This document shows positions 1-5,889 of a stretch of 16,701 bases of DNA, piece by piece. The position numbers and the translations under genes are program-made. The stretch is taken from contig JACMPN010000298.1 of NCBI GenBank assembly GCA_014377495.1, positions 1 to 16,701 of the forward strand. The letters are read 5' to 3'. A model generated the notes under the pieces. It made no database searches, had not been told where the DNA came from, and saw nothing but the letters and a program-made list of their open reading frames with translations. The stretch is from Candidatus Sericytochromatia bacterium. GTDB taxonomy: Bacteria > Cyanobacteriota > Sericytochromatia > JACMPN01. The stretch's first letter is position 1, and every line of letters begins with the position of its first letter.

Positions 1-632
1 AGGAACGCGTGCACAAAGCGGATCCGCTCGGTCGCCATGGCTCGGGCACTCGCCGTGTGCAGCCGTTCCGGGATGTGCAGCAATTTCCTGTAAAAGTGAT
101 CGACTCCCCAAGCCTGATCGTCCGGTTGTCGTTCCTGACAAAACGGATCCGCCGGATCGTAAAAGGGCCTACCCATCGCCGAGCATGTGGCAAAACAGCG
201 GGCAATCCCGATGGCCCCGATGGCGTCAAGGCGGTCGGCGTCCTGCAGGATACGGGCTTCCAATGTCTCCGCCGTGAGGCCTGCCGAAAAGCCGTGCACG
301 CGAATGCAGGCGCTGACGGCCAAGATCCGCTCCGAAGGCCAGTCCAACTCCGTCAAGAGATCGGTGGCATGGGCGGCACAGACCTCGCCCGACCGGTGGG
401 ACTCCGGATGGTTTTTCGGATAATTGAACAACTCATGGCACAGGGCCGCCGCCACGACAGTCTCTATGTCGCCCCCCTCGGCTTCGGCCAACTGCCGGGT
501 CGTCATCGCCACCCGCAGGACGTGTTGCCAGTCGTGCGCCGGGTCCTGGGCGGTACAGCGTCCGGTTACGCTGGCCTGGAGACGATTGAGGCGGGCCGTC
601 GGCCATGGCGAGAGTTCGGGCGTGGACGTCAC
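1..632 (-). CDS. YedJ-like HD-domain phosphohydrolase (partial, C-terminus off the left edge)
   Basis: Reading leftward from GTG at 632, about 210 residues are visible before the window ends; E. coli YedJ is about 230, so only a short C-terminal piece should be missing. The layout follows the HD superfamily of metal-dependent phosphohydrolases: His33 in HDWQHVLRVA, the central His66 in AALCHELFNYPKNHP, and Asp131 in LQDADRLDAIGAIGIAR, followed by the YedJ-like DPADPF and DHFYRKLLHIPE segments. The substrate of this group is not known; nucleotide-type phosphoesters are typical. The signature His-Asp is His-Glu here (GAG at 434..432). The GTG start overlaps the stop of the upstream TPR gene (GTGA), so the two are probably translationally coupled. 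Family call is firm; activity is uncertain because of the substituted ligand. Confidence 0.85.
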   Translation of the reverse strand, partial: MTSTPELSPWPTARLNRLQASVTGRCTAQDPAHDWQHVLRVAMTTRQLAEAEGGDIETVVAAALCHELFNYPKNHPESHRSGEVCAAHATDLLTELDWPSERILAVSACIRVHGFSAGLTAETLEARILQDADRLDAIGAIGIARCFATCSAMGRPFYDPADPFCQERQPDDQAWGVDHFYRKLLHIPERLHTASARAMATERIRFVHAF

Positions 633-1177
633 CTGGGCCGACCATCCAGGAGTTGGCCGTGCAATACAGCCAACTGGACGTTGACCGGAAAAAGCTCCCG
701 CAGGTGGGCGAACAGCGTGTCCATGGAGGTGAACTCGTCCTTAAGCAGTTTCGGATCGGCGTCACCGCCTTCGGTCCAGTCCAGCACACACTGCAGGCGC
801 CGTTCCGCCAGCTCGACCCAGCCGTCTTCGGTGGCGGTCCCGGCGTCCTGTTGGCCGTCGAGTTGCGCCTGGGCCAGCTGATAGACCCGGCAGGCTTCTT
901 CAAAGTCCTGCCGATAAAGGCAATTGTCGGCCAGGTTGAGCAGCAGTTCCACATTGTCCGGATCCAGTTCCACGGCCCGGCTGTGGCAGACGAACCCTTC
1001 AATGTAGTGCTCGACGAGATCGAGCAGGATGCCCTTGAGCTTCAGCCCCTCAATGTTGTTAGGCTCCAGGCGTAACGCTGCTGCCACCTTGTCAAAGGCT
1101 GCCTCAAAATGGGCTTCACCCTGCTCGGCGAGTTCCTCCGCCTCTGCGATCATCTCGAACGCAGCCGTCTCGCTCAT
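629..1177 (-). CDS. Tetratricopeptide-repeat protein, 182 aa
   Basis: A cytoplasmic-looking protein with no signal peptide or membrane segment. An acidic N-terminal helix (residues 1-30) is followed by TPR units: about 26-40 (AFDKVAAALRLEPNN), 43-75 (a complete unit ending AVELDPDN) and 76-110 (LLNLADNCLYRQDFEEACRVY). The last 70 residues are helical and less regular. TPRs are protein-protein scaffolds, so no reaction is assigned. The start is well supported: AGGAGG lies five bases before ATG at 1177. Its stop overlaps the GTG of the HD-domain gene, making a two-gene operon in which the TPR protein may be a partner of that enzyme (inference). It is divergent from the TPR/glycosyltransferase-like gene at 1301. 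Confidence 0.88.
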   Translation of the reverse strand: MSETAAFEMIAEAEELAEQGEAHFEAAFDKVAAALRLEPNNIEGLKLKGILLDLVEHYIEGFVCHSRAVELDPDNVELLLNLADNCLYRQDFEEACRVYQLAQAQLDGQQDAGTATEDGWVELAERRLQCVLDWTEGGDADPKLLKDEFTSMDTLFAHLRELFPVNVQLAVLHGQLLDGRPR

Positions 1178-1220
1178 GCTGTCCTCCTCTTCTGTCCCGG
1201 CAGGCGATCCCTCCCGACCA

Positions 1221-1229
1221 TGTTAGAGT
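1221..1229 (+). promoter_or_regulatory. Candidate extended -10 element (TGTTAGAGT)
   Basis: TG-T-TAGAGT fits an extended -10 (TGnTAnnnT) in the divergent spacer between the two TPR genes, about 70 bases before the GTG at 1301. No -35 consensus is seen 17 bases upstream. Two short inverted repeats follow it: CCGGTAACCGG (1243-1253) and ACCGGCCGGT (1264-1273). They could bind a regulator or simply fold in the leader. Confidence 0.4.
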
Positions 1230-1300
1230 TTAGGGCACTGAGCCGGTAACCGGGGATTGGTAGACCGGCCGGTAGCGTGGTTTTGGGAGACCTAATTAGC

Positions 1301-2740
1301 GTGGCGCTGGATGTGACACTGATCGTCACTTATACCGTGATGACCCCGGCCGTGGAGCAGGCCGTCGAGGCGTGGCGGCGTCTCGTGCCCGATACCTGGG
1401 TTTGCCGTGTCGGCACCGCCGGTCCGTTGGAGCGGCCTGTCCCGACGGCCTGGTCGACGATGCCGGATCAGCGTGATGCCGTCGGTGTCGGTGAAATGGC
1501 GGTCGGTGTCGGCCATGGTGCCTGGCTCCTGCTGATCAATGCCCTCGACGAGGCGGAGTCCACAGGTTGGCAGCGCCTGCAACGGCTTCTGCCGGACCTC
1601 GATCCGCAGACGGTTTATTTGTTGCCTCTGACGGTCGGCGATCGGTTTGCCGATGTCCAGCCACGCGTGGTCCACCGGACGGGGATGGTCGACGACCGCC
1701 CCTCGTCGCCGGCGGCCGACCTGGGGCTGCAGATGGCCCTCCTGCCCGTCTGGCCCCTGCAGCGGGACACGTCGGGGGGCTGGAGTGGTCTGTATGGCCC
1801 TGATGCCCTCAGCGAAGCGCTCGTGCGCGAGGGGGACCTCGACGCCCTCACCTGGCCTGATCCCGAAAAGGCCGATCTGCCCTTTGCCCTGCGCCTGCTG
1901 ATCGCCGATCATTACCGCCAGCGCCAGGATTACCACGAGGCCCGTTGCTGGCTGGAGCCGGCTGCGACGACGGGACCGCCTGCCATCCGGGTGGGCCTGG
2001 GTCTGATTGCCCTGGCGGATGACCGACCGGACGAAGCCCTCGATCATTTCTGCATGGCGTGGCGGGCTCCCGCCCTTGTCCAGTGGCCCGGCTATTACCC
2101 CCGCGACGTGATCGACCGGCACTACCTCGGGTTGGTCATCGCCGAAGCCTATCGCCGCCTGGGGATCCGCTGGGCGGCGGAATTATTCACCCGCATGGCG
2201 GAAGGCACGGACCGTGTCCGGCAGGAACGGGTGCTCGTCTCGACCCTGGCCGAACAGGCCGAGCGTCAGGGCTGGGACGACGTGTTGACGGTGATGGCCT
2301 ATCACCTGGGTTTTGCCGGCCGGGTGGACTCACTGCGGGACATGCTTGCCGCCGGCGGCCAAGAGGCGGACCTGGCCAAGGCCACCATCTGGCATGGTCT
2401 GGAGCGGGCCGGGCTGAAGGGGAACCATGCCAAGCCGCTCCTGCAGCGGGCGGCCCGCAATGTCCCGAACGATCCTCGTCCGTGGCAACAGTTGGGCAGC
2501 CATGCGCTCGTCGCCGAGCGGTGGCCCGATGCCGTCAAATTTCTCAAGGAGGCCGTGGTCCTGGCCCCTGAAGTGGGCTGGGTCTGGAACAGCCTGGGCG
2601 TGGCTCAGGTCCGGTTGGACTTGTTGTTCGACGCCGAAAAGAGCTTCCGCAGCGCCGGGAGCGTCGCCCAACCGGAAACCTCTGCAGCCCGTAACCTTGC
2701 CGAACTCACACGCCTGATGGCCAAGAAATTGCGGCCATGA
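1301..2740 (+). CDS. TPR protein with degenerate glycosyltransferase-2-like N-terminal domain
   Basis: About 479 residues. The N-terminus (LDVTLIVTYTVMTPAVEQA) and the later AWLLLINALDEAE (about 75-87) and QPRVVHRTG segments sit where GT2 enzymes fused to TPRs have their first strand, their DxD metal motif and their R-L-F-R motif, but the DxD aspartates are not kept, so catalysis is doubtful (inference). From about residue 190 the protein is helical repeats; the clearest TPRs are near the C-terminus (WQQLGSHALVAERWPDAVKF and WNSLGVAQVRLDLLFDAEKS). I chose GTG at 1301 because GGGAG lies 11 bases upstream and it begins just before the first strand; GTG at 1277 and ATG at 1340 are alternatives. 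The stop overlaps an ATG (ATGA) of the next gene, so the amidohydrolase is co-transcribed. No signal peptide. Confidence 0.8.
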   Translation: MALDVTLIVTYTVMTPAVEQAVEAWRRLVPDTWVCRVGTAGPLERPVPTAWSTMPDQRDAVGVGEMAVGVGHGAWLLLINALDEAESTGWQRLQRLLPDLDPQTVYLLPLTVGDRFADVQPRVVHRTGMVDDRPSSPAADLGLQMALLPVWPLQRDTSGGWSGLYGPDALSEALVREGDLDALTWPDPEKADLPFALRLLIADHYRQRQDYHEARCWLEPAATTGPPAIRVGLGLIALADDRPDEALDHFCMAWRAPALVQWPGYYPRDVIDRHYLGLVIAEAYRRLGIRWAAELFTRMAEGTDRVRQERVLVSTLAEQAERQGWDDVLTVMAYHLGFAGRVDSLRDMLAAGGQEADLAKATIWHGLERAGLKGNHAKPLLQRAARNVPNDPRPWQQLGSHALVAERWPDAVKFLKEAVVLAPEVGWVWNSLGVAQVRLDLLFDAEKSFRSAGSVAQPETSAARNLAELTRLMAKKLRP

Positions 2741-2763
2741 CCCATTCAGTAGGAGTAGCCCCC

Positions 2764-3924
2764 ATGCCCCCCACCGCCACGACCGAGTCGATGATCGCCC
2801 TGCGCCGGGAGATCCATCGCCAGCCCGAAGCCGGCTTCCAGGAGACGCAGACGGCCGACTTGGTGGTGCGGGAGTTGGCGCGGTTGGGCATCCCCTATCA
2901 GGCGGGCATCGCCACCACGGGCGTGATGGGCACGATCACCGGGACCCGGCCGGGCAAAACCCTGCTGATCCGGGCTGACATGGACGCCCTGCCGATCACG
3001 GAGCGCACGGGCCGGGAGTATGCCTCCCAAGTCCCGGGCATGATGCATGCCTGTGGCCATGACGGTCACACGGCAATGCTGATCGGCCTGGCGGAACGCC
3101 TGCTGAGTGTGCGCGACCGTCTGGCCGGCACCGTAAAGCTGATTTTCCAACCGGCCGAAGAGGGCCCCGGCGGCGCCCAGCCGATGATCGAGGCCGGCGT
3201 GCTGCAGAATCCGGACGTCGATGCGGCCTTTGCCTTTCATGTGTGGAACAGCATGCCCACCGGCAAAGTGGCGGCGACCGTCGGACCGGTCATGGCCTGC
3301 ACCGACCAGTTCGTCCTGCGCATCAAAGGCAGGGGCGGCCACGGGGCCATGCCGGAATGCAGCGTCGATGCCATCGTCGTCATGGCCCACGTGGTGACGG
3401 CCCTGCAATCGATCGTCAGCCGGCAGGTCTCGCCGCTGGACACCGTCGTCGTCACGCTGGGCACCGTCCATGGCGGCTACCGGCACAACGTGATTGCCGA
3501 CCAGGTCGAGTTGACGGGCACCGTCCGGACATTTTCACCGCAGATGGCGGCGGCCTTTCCCCACCGGATCGAACGCATCGTCCAAGGCGTGACGGAGGCC
3601 TTCGGTGCCAAATTCGAGCTGGAATATGAGCGCACCTATCCGGCCGTGATCAACGACGCCGCAATGACGGCGCTGATGCAGAAAGCCATCGTCCGGGTAA
3701 TCGGCAGCGAAAATCTGATCACCGATGAGCGGTCGATGGGTGGCGAGGATATGGCCTACTTCCTGGAAAAGGTCCCGGGCTGCTATTTCTTTGTCGGGTC
3801 GGAAAATCCGGCCATCGGCTGTGCCGAACCACATCACTCGCCTTACTTCGACTTTGACGAAGCGGCGATGGGCATTGGCGTGGACATCCTCGTCGAAGCA
3901 AGCTTGGCCTTTCTGGCCCCGTGA
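2764..3924 (+). CDS. M20D-family metal-dependent amidohydrolase (N-acyl amino acid / hippurate hydrolase type)
   Basis: A cytoplasmic 386-residue enzyme expected to hydrolyse N-acyl or N-aryl amino-acid amides with a di-metal centre. Family motifs appear in order: RREIHRQPEAGFQET (14-28), RADMDALPI (70-78), MMHACGHDGHTA (93-104; Cys97 and His99 as metal ligands), FQPAEEGPGGA (128-138; the Glu pair holds the catalytic or ligand residue), FHVWNSMPTG (His159), the lid-domain GRGGHGAMPE, GGEDMAYFLE, and the C-terminal HHSPYFDFDE histidine. All metal ligands look intact. ATG at 2764 is preferred because AGGAG (2751-2755) lies eight bases before it; an upstream in-frame ATG at 2737 overlaps the previous stop but has poor ribosome binding sequence. 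Exact substrate (hippurate, acyl-cysteine, indole-acetyl amino acids) cannot be read from sequence. Confidence 0.93.
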   Translation: MPPTATTESMIALRREIHRQPEAGFQETQTADLVVRELARLGIPYQAGIATTGVMGTITGTRPGKTLLIRADMDALPITERTGREYASQVPGMMHACGHDGHTAMLIGLAERLLSVRDRLAGTVKLIFQPAEEGPGGAQPMIEAGVLQNPDVDAAFAFHVWNSMPTGKVAATVGPVMACTDQFVLRIKGRGGHGAMPECSVDAIVVMAHVVTALQSIVSRQVSPLDTVVVTLGTVHGGYRHNVIADQVELTGTVRTFSPQMAAAFPHRIERIVQGVTEAFGAKFELEYERTYPAVINDAAMTALMQKAIVRVIGSENLITDERSMGGEDMAYFLEKVPGCYFFVGSENPAIGCAEPHHSPYFDFDEAAMGIGVDILVEASLAFLAP

Positions 3925-3939
3925 GTGCTGGGCATGGCG

Positions 3940-3948
3940 TGATACCAT
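3940..3948 (+). promoter_or_regulatory. Candidate extended -10 element upstream of lgt (TGATACCAT)
   Basis: TG-A-TACCAT lies about 40 bases before the lgt start, in the 61-base gap after the amidohydrolase. No good -35 is visible. It suggests that lgt can be transcribed on its own as well as by read-through. Confidence 0.4.
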
Positions 3949-3985
3949 GCGTGCAAAATGACAGCAGTGTGAGGATCTCGGCATC

Positions 3986-4945
3986 ATGCAGTATCCAGCG
4001 TTCAACCCAATTGCCGTGCAGATTGGCCCATGGCAAATCGGTCCGCTGCCGATCAACATCCAGATCCGCTGGTACGGCCTCATGTACGTGCTGTCATTCA
4101 TGCTGGCCTATTTCCTGATCCAAAAACAGGCCAAGCGTCAAAAGCTGGATATCACGGCGGACGATGTCTCCGATGTGCTTTTTTACTTGATTCTCGGCGT
4201 CCTGCTGGGCGGCCGGGTCGGATACATCCTCTTTTACAACTTCCAGCAGTACATCGCCAATCCGCTGGAGATCCTTGCCATCTGGCATGGCGGGATGAGC
4301 TTCCACGGCGGACTCATCGGCGTGGCCGTGGCGACGGCCCTCTACGTCCGCAAAAAGCACCTCGACTTCTGGCATCTGGCGGACGTGCTCGTGCCGGCCG
4401 TGCCGTTCGGCCTCCTGCTGGGACGGATGGGCAACTTCATCAACGGCGAGCTCTGGGGCCGGCCGACCACCGTGTCGTGGGGTATGGTCTTTCCGGCGGA
4501 TCCTTACCAGTTGGTCCGCCATCCCTCACAATTGTATGAGGCGTTCTTCGAAGGTCTGGTGGCGGGCGTCGTCATCTGGGCCGTGGCGTCGATGCCCAAG
4601 CGGCCCCGGGGCCTGATCCCCGGCCTGTTCATCACCCTTTACGGCGTGGCCCGGTTTTTCATCGAGTATTACCGGGAACCGGATGCCCAACTGGGTCTGC
4701 TGCTTGGCGGCACGCTGTCGATGGGGCAGATCCTCTGCCTCGCGATGGTCGTCATCGGTCTGGGCCTGATGGCTTATGTCACCAAGCGGGGCGTCCCGGC
4801 TGATGCCCCGACACACACGCCGCCCCGCGGGACAGTGCTGGCAACGGCCGATGGTCCGATCCCCTCAGGCGAGATGGTGGCGCCGGATGCCGAAGCCCCA
4901 CCGTCCGATCCGCCGTCTGGTGATCAGCCCGCACACGGCACCTGA
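3986..4945 (+). CDS. lgt: Prolipoprotein diacylglyceryl transferase
   Basis: Inner-membrane enzyme that transfers diacylglyceryl from phosphatidylglycerol to the lipobox cysteine of prolipoproteins, the first step of lipoprotein maturation. Diagnostic features: IRWYGLMYVLSF (28-39, Tyr30), HGGMSFHGGLIG (101-112), the Lgt signature GRMGNFINGELWGRPT (146-161) containing the catalytic-region Arg and Asn, RHPSQLYEA (178-186) and RFFIEYYREPD (223-233). About seven hydrophobic segments span residues 25-265. At 319 residues it is longer than most Lgt proteins; the last ~50 residues form a hydrophilic Pro/Ala/Asp-rich tail. The start is ATG 3986 with GAGGAT about nine bases upstream. No prolipoprotein gene with a lipobox is recognised nearby. 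Confidence 0.97.
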   Translation: MQYPAFNPIAVQIGPWQIGPLPINIQIRWYGLMYVLSFMLAYFLIQKQAKRQKLDITADDVSDVLFYLILGVLLGGRVGYILFYNFQQYIANPLEILAIWHGGMSFHGGLIGVAVATALYVRKKHLDFWHLADVLVPAVPFGLLLGRMGNFINGELWGRPTTVSWGMVFPADPYQLVRHPSQLYEAFFEGLVAGVVIWAVASMPKRPRGLIPGLFITLYGVARFFIEYYREPDAQLGLLLGGTLSMGQILCLAMVVIGLGLMAYVTKRGVPADAPTHTPPRGTVLATADGPIPSGEMVAPDAEAPPSDPPSGDQPAHGT

Positions 4946-5169
4946 GGGCACGCCACGCCTGCGACCACATGCAGGGCGGGTGGTGGAGAATGGCTCCCGA
5001 AAAACTTGCTTCCCCGTGATGGGGAACCTGAAGGAGGGGTGCTTCGACGCTACGCTTCGCATGGTGGTCACTGGCAGCTCTGGTGGCTCCTTTGATTTTG
5101 CCACTGGCTGGTGCATCTCACCACTTCCTCCTTAAGGTTCTCCCCACTCTCCCAGGACCGTGCTACGCC
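4946..5169. other. 224-base non-coding spacer with local hairpin, between lgt and the DNA methyltransferase
   Basis: No convincing plus-strand gene. It contains a perfect six-base-pair hairpin, TTCCCC-GTGAT-GGGGAA (5010-5026), a CCTTAAGG palindrome (5130-5137), an imperfect GC-rich hairpin just after lgt (about 4953-4983) and a CACTGGC repeat (at about 5069 and 5103). Its base and triplet use is less G+C-biased than the flanking genes. On the minus strand an 83-codon frame begins at 5116 behind AAGGAGG, but its codon use is unlike its neighbours and it runs into lgt. The stretch may hold the leader of the methyltransferase-mannosidase pair or a small RNA; no known riboswitch consensus was recognised. 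Confidence 0.4.
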
Positions 5170-5889
5170 ATGCTGCAGCCAGACACCCGATACAAAGCCG
5201 ACGCCGAGGCGCTTTTGGCCCTGATCCCGGCAACTAGTTTGGCTACGGCCTTTTTCGATCCGCAATACCGGGGAGTGCTCGACAAACTCGTCTACGGCAA
5301 CGAGGGCGAGCGCCAGCGGGAGCGGGCACTGCTGCCCCAGATGGACGAAGCCCAGATCGGCCGGATCATGCACGAGATTGGCCGGGTCCTGCGTCCGTCC
5401 GGACATCTGTTCCTCTGGCTGGACAAGTTTCACCTCTGTGAAGGGATCGGCACCTGGGTCACGACCTCCGGCCTGGAAACCGTCGATCTGATCACCTGGG
5501 ACAAGGGGCGCATCGGCATGGGTTACCGGACCCGTCGTCGGGCCGAGTACCTGCTGGTCCTCCAGAAACCGCCAAAGCGAGCCAAGGGCGTCTGGACACG
5601 GCACAATATCCCTGATGTCTGGGAAGAAAAAGCCCAGCGGGGCGGGACACACACCCACGGTAAACCTTACGGACTGGTGGCCAGCCTGATCGAATCGACC
5701 GTCCCCGTGGGCGAGTTCGTCCTGGATCCGGCGGCTGGGTCTTTTGTCGTTCGGGAAGCGGCCCTGGCCCAGGGACGGCATTTCCTGGGCGGCGACCTGG
5801 TCTATGGGGACGCAGCGCTGCCCGAGTCGGGATTGGCGTTGCCCGAGACGGCAGCGGCCGTCGAGACGGCGAAAGGGCATAAAAAATGA
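5170..5889 (+). CDS. Orphan beta-class site-specific DNA methyltransferase
   Basis: A 239-residue SAM-dependent DNA methylase. The catalytic motif IV is DPQY (30-33, in AFFDPQYRGVLDKL), a variant of DPPY; then YGNEGERQR (42-50), RVLRPSGHLFLWLDKFH (72-88), an HTHGKPYGLV segment (161-170) at the place of TQKP, and the SAM-binding motif I near the C-terminus, VLDPAAGSFVV (184-194), with FLGGDL (206-211). The order IV then I is that of the beta class (N4-cytosine or N6-adenine). From memory, a group of phage and bacterial methylases keeps DPQYRGVLDK and GNEG, so DPQY is probably native there. No restriction endonuclease is adjacent. ATG at 5170 is chosen because the family starts near LQPDTRYK; a longer frame from 5083 begins in spacer. 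It ends in ATGA overlap with the GH38 gene. Confidence 0.85.
   Translation: MLQPDTRYKADAEALLALIPATSLATAFFDPQYRGVLDKLVYGNEGERQRERALLPQMDEAQIGRIMHEIGRVLRPSGHLFLWLDKFHLCEGIGTWVTTSGLETVDLITWDKGRIGMGYRTRRRAEYLLVLQKPPKRAKGVWTRHNIPDVWEEKAQRGGTHTHGKPYGLVASLIESTVPVGEFVLDPAAGSFVVREAALAQGRHFLGGDLVYGDAALPESGLALPETAAAVETAKGHKK

Noticed and set aside
5010..5026. CRISPR-repeat-like hairpin (TTCCCC...GGGGAA)
   Set aside because: Only a single copy exists; there is no array or cas gene in the window.
4865..5116. 83-codon minus-strand frame with a good AAGGAGG
   Set aside because: Codon use is unlike neighbouring genes, the second half is antisense to the lgt end, and no domain is seen. Kept only as a possibility under the spacer finding.
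5170..5889. Restriction-modification or defence system
   Set aside because: The methyltransferase is alone; neighbours are lgt and a mannosidase, with no endonuclease, specificity subunit or other defence gene.
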